From Panacagrimonas sp052389915 (GTDB lineage: Bacteria; Pseudomonadota; Gammaproteobacteria; Nevskiales; Nevskiaceae), in NCBI GenBank assembly GCA_052389915.1, contig JBQTHL010000023.1:56012-120011 (forward strand): 64,000 nt of DNA, in the 5' to 3' direction. Under the pieces are notes generated by a model. The model was not told where the DNA came from, made no database searches, and worked only from the letters and a program-made list of their open reading frames with translations. Shown here piece after piece: positions 16,532 to 25,767 of the stretch (positions within the stretch are counted from its first letter, which is position 1; each line of letters begins with the position of its first letter). The translations under genes and the position numbers were made by a program.

Positions 16532-17749
16532 TCAGGGCGCGAGCCAGGCGCGCGGATCGATTGCTGCGGCGCCCTGGCGAATCTCGAAGTACACGCCAGT
16601 CTGCTCGTGTCCGCCGCTGTTGCCGGCCGAGGCGACGCGCCTGCCGGCATCGACGGTTTCACCGACCTCGACTTGTGCTTCCTGCAAGTGACCGTAGATC
16701 GACAGGTACTTCCCCGGGTGGTCCACGATGACAACCAGGCCGTAGCGTTGCAGCCAGCCGACATAGACCACGCGGCCGTCCGCGACCGCCTTCACGGCAG
16801 CGCCGGCCGCGGCCTTGATCCACATGCCGCTCCAGGTCAGCGGCCCGTCGCCCTTGGGACTGCCGAACCGTGCCAGCAAGGACCCGCGCAAGGGCCAGGG
16901 CAAGCGGCCGCGCAGGCGGTTGAAGGGCGTGCCGCGCTCGAATGTCGTCGGCGATTCCAGCAGCGCCTGACGCAGATCCTCGAGCAGCTTCTCGACGCGA
17001 CCGTGCTCGGCCTGCGCCTGCGCCAGTTCCATGGCGCGACTGGAACCTCGGCGGGCCAGTGCGTCGAGCTTCTCGCGGCGTCCGCGTTGCGCGTGCTGGA
17101 GCGCGACCAGCGCCTCGCGCGCGGTGCGGCTGCGCTGTTCCAGCGCTTCCTGTTCGGTGGCAAGTGCCTGCTCGGCGAGCGCCAGTTGCATCAGCGTCGT
17201 TTCCAGTCCGGCCAGTTGCCGGTGGAGTGCGCGCGCCAGGGCGGCAATGTCGGCGTCCAGCCGCCCAAGCCCGGCGGTCTCGTTCTGCCGAAACGCCAGT
17301 TGCAGCCGTCCCGGATTGCCGGCCATGTAGCTCGCGCGCAGCGACTTCGCCAAGTCATCGCGATGCTGTTCGACCAGGCCCAGGGTTTGCGCCCGCGCGG
17401 CCTGTGCGGCCTTGACCTGTTCTCGCTGCGCCGCCTCGGCGGCTTCGGTCTGGCGCGCGCTGCGCGCGGCCGCAGCGATGAGTTTCTCGGCGTCTTCGAT
17501 CTGCCGTCGCAGCGTGTCCTGGTTGCGCCGGTCGGAGCCGAGTTCCCGGTCCAGTCTGGAAATGCGCGCGCGCAGCGATTTGAGTTCGGCCTCGCGCTTG
17601 GCCTCGTCGGCTGCATCCGCTCGCGCCGCGACCGGCACAAGGCTTGCAACAACCAAGATCAATATCACGCACGATGCGGTCAGACGGTGCAGGCGCGGTG
17701 CGATGGTCGATGCGATAATCGGCATGCGTGATGGTGTCATGCCCGGCAC
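16532..17749 (-). CDS. envC: Murein hydrolase activator EnvC
   Basis: About 405 residues. EnvC recruits and activates the division amidases AmiA/AmiB at the septum. It has a signal anchor (LTASCVILILVVASLVPVAARA), a long coiled coil (about 48–245), and a C-terminal LytM/M23 domain. In that domain the first metal-binding position reads SGMWIKAAAGAAV instead of the HxGxD block, and only YGHLQ of the second remains, so like E. coli EnvC it should be catalytically dead. The start is uncertain among ATGs at 17749, 17740 and 17725. It is divergent from the rhodanese gene, as I recall for the pseudomonad envC region. Confidence 0.92.
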   Translation of the reverse strand: MPGMTPSRMPIIASTIAPRLHRLTASCVILILVVASLVPVAARADAADEAKREAELKSLRARISRLDRELGSDRRNQDTLRRQIEDAEKLIAAAARSARQTEAAEAAQREQVKAAQAARAQTLGLVEQHRDDLAKSLRASYMAGNPGRLQLAFRQNETAGLGRLDADIAALARALHRQLAGLETTLMQLALAEQALATEQEALEQRSRTAREALVALQHAQRGRREKLDALARRGSSRAMELAQAQAEHGRVEKLLEDLRQALLESPTTFERGTPFNRLRGRLPWPLRGSLLARFGSPKGDGPLTWSGMWIKAAAGAAVKAVADGRVVYVGWLQRYGLVVIVDHPGKYLSIYGHLQEAQVEVGETVDAGRRVASAGNSGGHEQTGVYFEIRQGAAAIDPRAWLAP

Positions 17750-17816
17750 CTGCGATGCACCCGATCGTTCAACCCATTGGCCACTCCCTGGTGGCCTCGA
17801 TTACTTAAATACATCC

Positions 17817-18242
17817 ATGCAGCAGTTCATCGAATTCATCGGCAATCAGATTCCCCTGTTCGCGGCTTTCGGCGCGGTGCTGATGCTCATCGTCGCCAAC
17901 GAAGTGCACGGCAACATCACCGGCGGCAAGCGCCTGTCCGCGATGGAAGCGGTGCGCATGATCAACGACCGCGAACCGGTGATCGTGGACCTGCGACCCG
18001 CTGCGGATTTCAAGAAGGGCCACTTGCTCAACGCCATCAACCTGCTGCCCACAAAGCTGGAAGAGCGGGTCAGCGAACTGGGCAAGGATAAAACGCGCCC
18101 GGTCATCGTCTACTGCGCGCTCGGCGGTTCGAGCAGCGAGGCCGCGGCCAAGCTGCGCAAGCTCGGCTTCGCCGAGGCCTATCCCATGCGCGGCGGTCTG
18201 AATGGCTGGCTCCAAAGCAATCTGCCGGTGACGGCGAAGTAA
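17817..18242 (+). CDS. Membrane-anchored rhodanese-domain protein
   Basis: 141 residues: an N-terminal transmembrane anchor (IPLFAAFGAVLMLIVANEV, about 11–29) followed by one rhodanese domain. VIVDLRPAADFKKGHLLNAINLLP is the structural CH2A-like block, and VIVYCALGGSSSEAAAKL holds the active-site loop with catalytic Cys (YCALGGS). The loop lacks the final arginine of thiosulfate sulfurtransferases, so the sulfur acceptor is unknown. I chose the ATG at 17817; the longer open frame upstream lies opposite envC. It is first in a rhodanese–grxC–secB–gpsA cluster common in gammaproteobacteria. Confidence 0.9.
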   Translation: MQQFIEFIGNQIPLFAAFGAVLMLIVANEVHGNITGGKRLSAMEAVRMINDREPVIVDLRPAADFKKGHLLNAINLLPTKLEERVSELGKDKTRPVIVYCALGGSSSEAAAKLRKLGFAEAYPMRGGLNGWLQSNLPVTAK

Positions 18243-18264
18243 GCACAGGTCTGAGAGTCACCCC

Positions 18265-18519
18265 ATGAAAGCGGTCCGCGTCTACAGCACGCTGTGGTGC
18301 CCGTACTGTGTGATGGCCAAGCGCCTGCTGGAAGGAAAGGGTGTGCGCTTCGAGGAAATCCGCGTGGACGAGGACCAGGCGCGGCGTGAAGAGATGATGC
18401 GCATCAGCGGCCGCCGCACGGTTCCGCAGATCTTCGTTGGCGAAACCCACGTGGGCGGTTTCGACGACCTGTCGGCCATGGATCGCGCCGGCAAGCTGGA
18501 TCCCCTGCTGCAAAACTAG
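18265..18519 (+). CDS. grxC: Glutaredoxin 3
   Basis: 84-residue dithiol glutaredoxin that reduces disulfides and glutathione mixed disulfides. Active site CPYC at residues 12–15, cis-proline segment RRTVPQIFVGETHVGGFDDL (TVPQIF, GG), normal length. It lies 22 bases after the rhodanese gene and about 125 bases before secB. The rhodanese–grxC–secB order is conserved in many gammaproteobacteria. Confidence 0.96.
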   Translation: MKAVRVYSTLWCPYCVMAKRLLEGKGVRFEEIRVDEDQARREEMMRISGRRTVPQIFVGETHVGGFDDLSAMDRAGKLDPLLQN

Positions 18520-18643
18520 GTGCCCTGCAGAAAAGCTACAGGCAGGCCGGGCAGGCTATCCTTTGCGCCCTTCGGGCCAGGGCCGGCGCGCAAAACGCCG
18601 GTGAAGGAGGCCCGGATTCCCACCCCTTACATCGAGAAACCCC

Positions 18644-19153
18644 ATGGCCGAAACCGCCACCGCGGACCCCGCCGCCCAGATTCCCAATCGCCAGGTCCTG
18701 CTGCAAAAGATCTACATCAAGGACGCATCCATCGAGGTGCCGTTGGCGCCGAAGATTTTTTCGGGCAATACCCAGCCGGCGATCGACGTCAACGTCGGCA
18801 CGCAGATGTCGGCCATCAACGACGACCAGTTCGACATCGTCCTGACGGTCACCGTCACCGCCAAGTCGGGCGAGGAAACCGCCTTCCTCGTCGAAGTGAA
18901 GCAGGCCGGAATTTTCCTGGTTCGCGGCTTTGCCAATCCGCAGGAGAAGGCAGCGATCATCGGCGGCTATTGCCCCAGCATGCTGTTCCCGTTTGCGCGC
19001 GAAGCCGTCGCCGATTTCGTGCAGAAGGCCGGCTTCCCGCAGTTGCTGTTGCAGCCGATCAACTTCGAAGCGCTGTACATGGAACATCTGCAGCGCCAGC
19101 GCGCCGAATCCAGCAAGGTGATTCTCGACCCGACCGGCGCGCCGACGCACTGA
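18644..19153 (+). CDS. secB: Protein-export chaperone SecB
   Basis: 169-residue tetrameric cytoplasmic chaperone that holds preproteins unfolded and delivers them to SecA. Conserved blocks: LLQKIYIKDASIEVPLAP near the start, VEVKQAGIFLVRG in the middle, and YCPSMLFPFAREAVADFVQKAGFPQLLLQPINFEALY towards the end. It is preceded by a 124-base gap and followed 3 bases later by gpsA, the standard gammaproteobacterial arrangement. The secretion load of the large exoproteins in this window would depend on Sec export. Confidence 0.97.
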   Translation: MAETATADPAAQIPNRQVLLQKIYIKDASIEVPLAPKIFSGNTQPAIDVNVGTQMSAINDDQFDIVLTVTVTAKSGEETAFLVEVKQAGIFLVRGFANPQEKAAIIGGYCPSMLFPFAREAVADFVQKAGFPQLLLQPINFEALYMEHLQRQRAESSKVILDPTGAPTH

Positions 19154-19156
19154 GCC

Positions 19157-20155
19157 ATGATCGGGCTCGCGGTTCTCGGTGCCGGTTCGTACGGAACCGC
19201 GATCGCGATCCAGTTGGCTCGACGCGGCACGCCGACGCGGCTCTGGGGCAGGCACGACGCCGAACTGAGCGCCATGCAGATCGCGCGGGTCAATACGCGT
19301 TATCTGCCGGGCTGCCCTTTCCCGGCTGCCTTGTCGGCCAGCTCCGATCTCGAAGCAACGGTTCGTGGCGCCGCGCACGTCTGGGTCGTGGTGCCGAGCC
19401 ACGCGCTGCGCGAAACACTAGTTCGCATCCAGCCGTTACTGAACGCCGATCAAGGTCTTGCCTGCGCCTGCAAAGGCCTTGAGCCCGGCACCGGCCAGCT
19501 TGTGCACGAGGTGGTCGAGGACGTGCTGGGTCCGGCGCGACTGCTCGCAGTGATTTCCGGGCCCACCTTCGCCCGCGAGCTGGGCCTGGGCCTGCCCACG
19601 GCCGTGACCGTGGCCTCCCGCAACGAACCGTTTGCCGAGCTGACGGCACACGCCCTTCACGGTGACGGGTTCCGCGCCTACACCTCGGACGACGTCGTCG
19701 GCGTGGAAATCGGCGGTTCGGCGAAGAACGTCATGGCGATTGCGGTGGGCATCGCCGACGGCATGGGTCTGGGTGCCAACACGCGCGCTGCGCTCATCAC
19801 GCGCGGGCTGGCCGAGATCATGCGGCTGGGCGAGGCACTCGGCGCGCATCCCGAAACCCTGATGGGCCTGTCCGGCATGGGCGACCTTGTGCTGACCTGC
19901 ACCGACAACCAGTCGCGCAATCGCCGCATGGGTTTGCTGCTGGCCCAGGGCAAGTCGGTGCGTGACGCGATTCGGGAAATCCAGCAGGTGGTGGAAGGTG
20001 TGAAGGCCGCACCGGAAGTGCTGCGACTCGCGCGCAGCCTCAAAGTGGACATGCCGATCACCGAGCAGGTCGTGCGCTTGCTTGCCGGCGAAATCACGGC
20101 GGTTCAGGCGGTGAAGACGCTGGCGGCGCGCCCGGCGAAAGCGGAGACGGAGTAA
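19157..20155 (+). CDS. gpsA: Glycerol-3-phosphate dehydrogenase [NAD(P)+]
   Basis: 332-residue cytosolic enzyme that reduces dihydroxyacetone phosphate to sn-glycerol 3-phosphate for phospholipid synthesis. N-terminal Rossmann motif VLGAGSYGTAIAIQLARRG; SGPTFARELGLGLPTAVTVAS; catalytic-lysine block GGSAKNVMAIAVGIADGMGLGANTRAALITRGLAE; and GLSGMGDLVLTCTDNQSRNRRMG. All are hallmark GpsA motifs, and length is normal. It starts 3 bases after the secB stop. A palindromic repeat followed by a T-run lies downstream and probably ends the transcript. Confidence 0.97.
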   Translation: MIGLAVLGAGSYGTAIAIQLARRGTPTRLWGRHDAELSAMQIARVNTRYLPGCPFPAALSASSDLEATVRGAAHVWVVVPSHALRETLVRIQPLLNADQGLACACKGLEPGTGQLVHEVVEDVLGPARLLAVISGPTFARELGLGLPTAVTVASRNEPFAELTAHALHGDGFRAYTSDDVVGVEIGGSAKNVMAIAVGIADGMGLGANTRAALITRGLAEIMRLGEALGAHPETLMGLSGMGDLVLTCTDNQSRNRRMGLLLAQGKSVRDAIREIQQVVEGVKAAPEVLRLARSLKVDMPITEQVVRLLAGEITAVQAVKTLAARPAKAETE

Positions 20156-20200
20156 AGCATCTCGTTCAGCCCGACGTTGAAGCTGTTCCAACAACTACAA

Positions 20201-20300
20201 GAATCACGCAAAGGCGCAAAGGAACGCCAAGACGCAAGGAAGCGGATTCAGTTTTACTTTTCTGCGCCTGTGCGCTTTTCTCTGCGTCTTTGCGTGATTC
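20201..20300. repeat. ACGCAAAG/CTTTGCGT palindrome, likely gpsA terminator
   Basis: GAATCACGCAAAG (20201–20213) and CTTTGCGTGATTC (20288–20300) are perfect 13-bp complements enclosing further GCGCAAAGG/GCGCC… arms, and a run of seven T follows on the plus strand. It is the same family as 60371–60427. The position suggests it ends the secB–gpsA transcript; the anti-sigma gene converges from the other side. Confidence 0.75.
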
Positions 20301-20342
20301 TTTTTTTCGGTGAGAGCACGACCCCGCGCCGCGTCTCCCAGG

Positions 20343-21086
20343 TCAGATCGACGGCACCAGCGGCGTCGCCATCAGCACCGGGCCGCTCGGGCCGCTCTCC
20401 GCCTGCGAACCGCCGGGCGGTTCGAGGCTGACCGCAATACGCCCCGTACTCCTGGGCTGCACGTTTTTCGGCAGCATGGCCTGCCAGGCGCCGTTGCGAG
20501 GCAGCAGGCCGAGCGAGGTCACGCCTTCGTCGTCGAGCCACCAGAGTTCGTACTCCTCGTCTTCGCGCAGCTTGACCGCGCCGCTGGCGATGACACGCAC
20601 CGAACGGGAGTCCGGCAGGATGCTGACCGTCCACTGCGCGTCTTCCTTGGGCAATTTCACCGCCGCGATGTAGGCCTGCACCTGCACCTTGACCTCGACC
20701 ACCTGACGCTGCGGCGGCAGAAATGGAAGGCCTTCGGGTTGCCGCAGAAGAATGACACCGAGCACCACGCTGGCAGCGGTGGCAAGGCCCGCCCACAAGC
20801 GCCAGAAATTCAGGCTCACCTGCTGACGCTTCGCGACGATCGGAATGACCTTGTCCGAGGTCTGGCGCATGCGCTGCTCGATCTCGGTCCAGACCAGTGC
20901 GCGCGGCGGTACCGGCTCGAAAATTCCCAGGCCGTTGAAACGTTCTTCCCAATACCGGACTTCCTCGCGCAGGGACGGGTCCTGAGCGAGCAATTTCTGG
21001 AAGCGCCTGCGCGCGGCGCCGACGAGCGTGCCCGCGACGTACTCGGAAGCCAGGGCCTGACGCAGTTGGGTGGATTGATAGTTCAT
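20343..21086 (-). CDS. Anti-sigma factor (RskA/ChrR-like)
   Basis: 247-residue membrane-bound anti-sigma factor. The N-terminal cytoplasmic part (about 1–90) includes ALASEYVAGTLVGAARRRFQKLL and EEVRYWEERFNGL, the usual zinc-less anti-sigma start. A single transmembrane helix is FWRLWAGLATAASVVLGVILL (about 94–114). The periplasmic RskA-type C-terminal domain contains EYELWWLDDEGVTSLGLLPRNG. It begins one base after the sigma-factor stop, so the pair is co-expressed and the protein should sequester that sigma factor. The inducing signal is not evident. Confidence 0.9.
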   Translation of the reverse strand: MNYQSTQLRQALASEYVAGTLVGAARRRFQKLLAQDPSLREEVRYWEERFNGLGIFEPVPPRALVWTEIEQRMRQTSDKVIPIVAKRQQVSLNFWRLWAGLATAASVVLGVILLRQPEGLPFLPPQRQVVEVKVQVQAYIAAVKLPKEDAQWTVSILPDSRSVRVIASGAVKLREDEEYELWWLDDEGVTSLGLLPRNGAWQAMLPKNVQPRSTGRIAVSLEPPGGSQAESGPSGPVLMATPLVPSI

Positions 21087-21087
21087 G

Positions 21088-21651
21088 TCATGCGTCCAGC
21101 ACTTCGCGCAGCCGCGCCAACCCGCGACGAACCCAGCTCTTGACCGTGCCCAATGGCGCGTTCATGCGCACCGCGAGTTCCTGGTGTGTATATCCCTCGT
21201 AGTAGGCCAGCAGCACCGCTTCGCGCTGTTCTGGCGGTAATTCCTTGAGCCCCTCGCGCATGCGCGCAATGCCTTCGCCCTCGGCGGCGCGGGCCAGGGG
21301 ATCCTGCGATTCGTCCGCCAAAGTCATTGGCGGCAGCGCGTAGTCGTCGCCGTCGTCCGGCATTTCGACTTCGGGCCGCTTCATGCGAAGCAAGTCCAGT
21401 GCCCGATACCGGGCCACACTGAGCAGCCATGTGAGCGGAGCGCCCTTTTCTGTATCGTAGGTTTCCGCCTTCTGCCATATCTTGATGAAGCAATCCTGCA
21501 ACGCCTCTTCTGCCCAGTCCCGCCGCTGCAACATACGCAACAGCAATCCGTACAGATGCGAACTCGATACGCGATACAACTCCGCAAACGCGCGCTCGTC
21601 TCCTGCGGCGGTGGCGTGTAGCAGTCGGGTCAGCTGCTGAACATCGGCCAT
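21088..21651 (-). CDS. ECF RNA polymerase sigma factor
   Basis: 187-residue extracytoplasmic-function sigma factor. Region 2 (about 20–90) has AFAELYRVSSSHLYGLLLRML, DWAEEALQDCFIKIWQKA and LTWLLSVARYRALDLLR. Region 4 (about 135–185) has LPPEQREAVLLAYYEGYTHQELAVRMNAPLGTVKSWVRRGLARLRE, a clear helix-turn-helix. It is paired with the anti-sigma gene immediately downstream. The combination resembles the SigK/RskA-like groups (ECF19/ECF27-type), but the group cannot be fixed by eye. No other regulon member can be assigned within the window. Confidence 0.93.
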   Translation of the reverse strand: MADVQQLTRLLHATAAGDERAFAELYRVSSSHLYGLLLRMLQRRDWAEEALQDCFIKIWQKAETYDTEKGAPLTWLLSVARYRALDLLRMKRPEVEMPDDGDDYALPPMTLADESQDPLARAAEGEGIARMREGLKELPPEQREAVLLAYYEGYTHQELAVRMNAPLGTVKSWVRRGLARLREVLDA

Positions 21652-21733
21652 TCGGCTTCTTCTCGTTTTGGGTCGCGCATGATACCGGCCTCTCTCTCCA
21701 GGCCGAACGGCCCTTGTGTTCGCGCACTGTGCC

Positions 21734-22528
21734 TCATCGTTCGAGAGGCTGAACCAGGAGGGACGCCAGATTCTGCGTGGACGGTACGCGGAAAGTGCTC
21801 AATCCGATGCGCATCTCGCGATGTCCTTCATGCGGTTCGCGCGTGTAGGAGCGAAACAGGTGGTCCCACATGCTCAGCACATTGCCATAGTTACTGTCGG
21901 TTTCGAATCGATGGGTGGAGTGGTGAGTGCGATGCATGTCCGGCGTCACGAACAGCCAGCGCAGCACTCGCTCGAACGCCGGCGGCAGGCGCAGGTTGGC
22001 GTGCGTGAACAGCGCGAACGAGGACAGGCCGATCTCGAACAGCAGCACCGCGAGCCAGGGTGCGCCGAGCATCGCGATCACGCCCATCTTGAACAGTTGC
22101 GAGGCCAGCAGCTCGCCCGGATGAAAGCGCAGGCCGGTGGTCACGTCGAACTCCACGTCGCTGTGATGTACGCGATGCAGCGGCCACAGCCAGCGGATTT
22201 CGTGGAACGCGCGGTGCTGCCAGTAAATGACCAGATCGAGCAGCAGCCATGCGAGCACCAGTTCGATCCAGAGCGGTGCCCCGGTGCGGTTGAACAAGCC
22301 GAAGCCTGCGACCTGCGCCCAGGCCGAAACGGCGTACGAGCTGAGCTGCAAGACCATCAGCAGCACCGAGCCGAGGGCCACCAGGCCGAAGTTGGACGGC
22401 CAGCGCAGCGGCCGCTGCGGGTCGCTGAGACGAACCGGATACCAACGCTCGGCCGACCCGATGACGGCGAGCAGCGCGAAGAAGATTGCGGGTCGCAATA
22501 GTTCCGCAAAGTCTGGAGAAGGTTCCAT
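21734..22528 (-). CDS. Sterol desaturase/fatty acid hydroxylase family protein
   Basis: 264-residue integral-membrane di-iron oxygenase. Hydrophobic segments cover about 10–30, 45–70 and 85–105. The histidine motifs are HRAFH (about 112–116), HRVHHSD (about 125–131) and HRTHHST near residue 205, the standard HxxxH/HxxHH/HxxHH set. It should hydroxylate or desaturate a lipid, but the substrate is unknown. I chose the ATG at 22528; the much longer frame upstream runs opposite hemB and is a shadow. It is divergent from hemB and shares a short upstream region of about 40 bases. Confidence 0.9.
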   Translation of the reverse strand: MEPSPDFAELLRPAIFFALLAVIGSAERWYPVRLSDPQRPLRWPSNFGLVALGSVLLMVLQLSSYAVSAWAQVAGFGLFNRTGAPLWIELVLAWLLLDLVIYWQHRAFHEIRWLWPLHRVHHSDVEFDVTTGLRFHPGELLASQLFKMGVIAMLGAPWLAVLLFEIGLSSFALFTHANLRLPPAFERVLRWLFVTPDMHRTHHSTHRFETDSNYGNVLSMWDHLFRSYTREPHEGHREMRIGLSTFRVPSTQNLASLLVQPLER

Positions 22529-22533
22529 CGCCC

Positions 22534-22539
22534 TATAAT
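22534..22539 (+). promoter_or_regulatory. Candidate −10 element for hemB
   Basis: A perfect TATAAT lies 29 bases before the hemB TTG start. The matching −35 region, GTCTGG at 22511–22516 (17-base spacer), is weak. Inspection only; start-site mapping would be needed. Confidence 0.35.
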
Positions 22540-22567
22540 TCGTGACGTCCGCACCGAGAACAAGACC

Positions 22568-23563
<996 letters not shown>

Positions 23564-23567
23564 GCTT

Positions 23568-24461
23568 ATGGATCGCTACGCCGTCATCGGGCAGCCCGTC
23601 GCCCACTCCAGATCGCCCGTCATTCACGCGCAGTTCGCGGTTCAAACTTCGCAGAGCCTGAGTTACGAGGCCATCGAGATTGCGCCCTCCGTGCTCGCCG
23701 CCGAGTTGCAGCGTCTGCACGCCGAAGGCCTGCGCGGACTCAACGTCACCCTGCCGCACAAGCAGGCCGTGGTCAGGCTGTGCGAGTCGGTATCGGAGCG
23801 CGCGCAGCTCGCAGGTGCCGTCAACACCTTGCTGCGCACGGATACCGGATGGGCCGGCGACAACACCGATGGCGAAGGTTTTGCGGCCGATCTCGCGCGT
23901 CTCGGCATCGCGCCGAAAGGCCGGCGAGTGCTGGTGCTCGGAGCTGGCGGCGCCACGCGCGGCATTCTCGGGCCGCTGCTCGCGGCGGAGCCCGCGCTGC
24001 TGGTCGTATCCAACCGCAATCCCTGGAAGCCCGAAGAGCTGGCGGATACTTTCAAGGCGCTCGGCAAGGTCTTGCCGCGCACGCACATCGCGCTCAAGGG
24101 CGACCGTTACGACCTGATCGTCAACGCCACCTCGGCAGGCCACCAGGGCCTCATGCCCCTCTTGCCCGGCCTGCTGCTCGCACCCGGCGGCGACTGCTAC
24201 GACCTCAGCTACGGTGCCGCTCACGTGCCGTTCGCCGCGTGGGCCGGCGGCCAGCGGGCCGGTCGCATCGAAGACGGTCTGGGCATGCTGGTCGAACAGG
24301 CGGCGGCGGCGTTCGCATTGTGGCGGGGTGCGAAGCCCGTCTCGGCGGATGCTCTGTCGGCGCTGCGCGAGCAGATGAAATCCGGTGCCGACGCCGGGGA
24401 GGTCGTCGCCGGCCATCAGCCTGTGCACCGCCATCACGTCGAAAAGCCGCCGCAGGATTAG
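23568..24461 (+). CDS. aroE: Shikimate dehydrogenase
   Basis: 297-residue NADP-dependent enzyme converting 3-dehydroshikimate to shikimate in the aromatic amino-acid pathway. The substrate-binding half has SRSPVIHAQFA and NVTLPHKQAV (catalytic Lys), with AGAVNTLL and GDNTDGEGF. The nucleotide-binding half has VLGAGGATRGIL and NATSAGHQG. The tail after about residue 272 is longer than usual and histidine-rich (VHRHHVEKPPQD). Coupled to hemB upstream. aroC, a later step of the pathway, is also in this window at 60.4 kb. Confidence 0.95.
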   Translation: MDRYAVIGQPVAHSRSPVIHAQFAVQTSQSLSYEAIEIAPSVLAAELQRLHAEGLRGLNVTLPHKQAVVRLCESVSERAQLAGAVNTLLRTDTGWAGDNTDGEGFAADLARLGIAPKGRRVLVLGAGGATRGILGPLLAAEPALLVVSNRNPWKPEELADTFKALGKVLPRTHIALKGDRYDLIVNATSAGHQGLMPLLPGLLLAPGGDCYDLSYGAAHVPFAAWAGGQRAGRIEDGLGMLVEQAAAAFALWRGAKPVSADALSALREQMKSGADAGEVVAGHQPVHRHHVEKPPQD

Positions 24462-24593
24462 GCCCGCTGCCGGACGCCGGAAGGGTAGGGGCCGCTCCGG
24501 GAAATGCCAGCCGACACCAATCTGAAACAAGCCGCCTTTAACATGTCAGGTCGGCAGGGGCAGTCTGGCCGCCGCCTTCTCCTCTTTTTTCGA

Positions 24594-25670
24594 ATGAACG
24601 CCAAGCTGACTGCGCTGCTTCTGGGACTTGCCATGAGTCCGGCCGCTCTGGCCATGACCGTGTTGCAGGAGGCGCGGCAGCTTCTCGCAGCCGGCGACGC
24701 GGGAATCGCGCTGGTCCAGCTCGACACGTATCTTGCAGGCAAGCCCAACGACGCGGAGGCGCGATTCACTCGCGGCATGGCGCTGTCCCGCCTCAACCGC
24801 AACCCCGAGGCGATCAAGGCGTTTTCCGAATTGATTCGCGACGTGCCGCAATTCCCGGAGCCGTACAACAATCTCGGTGTGCTGCTGGCTGGCGCGGGTG
24901 AGCTGAACAAGGCGCGCGCCGCATTCGAGGCCGCCATCGTCAAGAATCCGCAGTACACCGCGGCGCAGTTCAATCTGGCCGAGGTCGAGGTGGCGCTGGC
25001 GATCCAGGCCTACCAGGGCGTGCTCGGTCGCGAGCCCGGCAACACCACCGCGCAGGTCAAGCTGGAATTGCTGAAGAGCCTGCAACAGACTGCGGCGCGG
25101 CAGAGCCCCGCGGGTTCGGCCATTCCAGCGGCGTCGGCGGCACCTGACATCGCGAGGGAGGCCGTGGTCGCGACGCCGCTGAGACAGGCGCCGGTACCGA
25201 TTCCGCCTGCCGTCCAGGTTGCGGCGCTCGCGCCGCCACAAGCGCCATCACCACCAGTGCTCGTCGACCCCGTTACGAGCGCTGAAGATGTTGCCGCCTC
25301 TGCGTCGGCCCCCACGGTCCAGGACACCGACATGCGCGATGCGGTCCTGGGCACCGTCCGAATCTGGGCCGACGCCTGGTCGAAGCAGGATGCACCGCGC
25401 GTCCTGAGTCTTTACGCCAGGGAATTCAGTCCCCAGGACAGCCCTTCGCGCAGCCAGTGGCAGAACGAGCGAACCGCAAGCATCGCGGCATCCAAGCCGG
25501 GCACGCACCGCGTGGAAGTCACGCAGTTCACCCGCATCAGCGAGCAGCGTGCGCGGGTGAGCTTCCGGCAGGTGATGGAGTCCGACGCTTCGGTGCAGAC
25601 CGTGAACCGGACGATGGTCTTGCAGAACCTCGGCGGGAGCTGGCTGATCGTTCACGAGCAGAACAGCTAG
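24594..25670 (+). CDS. Exported TPR protein with C-terminal NTF2/SnoaL-like domain
   Basis: 358 residues. A signal peptide (MNAKLTALLLGLAMSPAALA) is followed by tetratricopeptide repeats at about 22–125 (PNDAEARFTRGMALSRLNRNPEAIKAF, FPEPYNNLGVLLAGAGELNKARAAFE). A proline- and alanine-rich linker (about 150–230) leads to a C-terminal domain with VRIWADAWSKQDAPRVLSLYA … MVLQNLGGSWLIVHEQ, typical of the NTF2/SnoaL-like fold. The role is unknown; such proteins are periplasmic scaffolds. I prefer the ATG at 24594, although a longer frame begins at 24504. It ends in a large hairpin shared with the convergent curlin gene. Confidence 0.82.
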   Translation: MNAKLTALLLGLAMSPAALAMTVLQEARQLLAAGDAGIALVQLDTYLAGKPNDAEARFTRGMALSRLNRNPEAIKAFSELIRDVPQFPEPYNNLGVLLAGAGELNKARAAFEAAIVKNPQYTAAQFNLAEVEVALAIQAYQGVLGREPGNTTAQVKLELLKSLQQTAARQSPAGSAIPAASAAPDIAREAVVATPLRQAPVPIPPAVQVAALAPPQAPSPPVLVDPVTSAEDVAASASAPTVQDTDMRDAVLGTVRIWADAWSKQDAPRVLSLYAREFSPQDSPSRSQWQNERTASIAASKPGTHRVEVTQFTRISEQRARVSFRQVMESDASVQTVNRTMVLQNLGGSWLIVHEQNS

Positions 25671-25676
25671 ATGCAG

Positions 25677-25763
25677 GAGGGGCGCAAGCCCCGACACCGA
25701 CAGGCGCTCGAATTCGGGAGCCAGCTTGCATCGGCGAGCGCCTGTCGGGGTTTGCGCCCCTTC
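25677..25763. terminator. Large bidirectional hairpin between convergent genes
   Basis: The left arm AGGGGCGCAAGCCCCGACA plus GGCGCTCG pairs with the right arm CGAGCGCCTGTCGGGG…GCGCCCCTT across a loop of about 24 bases; the left arm carries a 6-base insertion (CCGACA). Lying between two convergent stops, it probably terminates both transcripts. It may be another dispersed repeat. Confidence 0.7.
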
Positions 25764-25767
25764 TACA

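Noticed and set aside
16532..17749. Active M23 peptidase
   Set aside because: The first zinc-ligand block is missing (GMWIKA), so the protein is called a non-catalytic EnvC activator.
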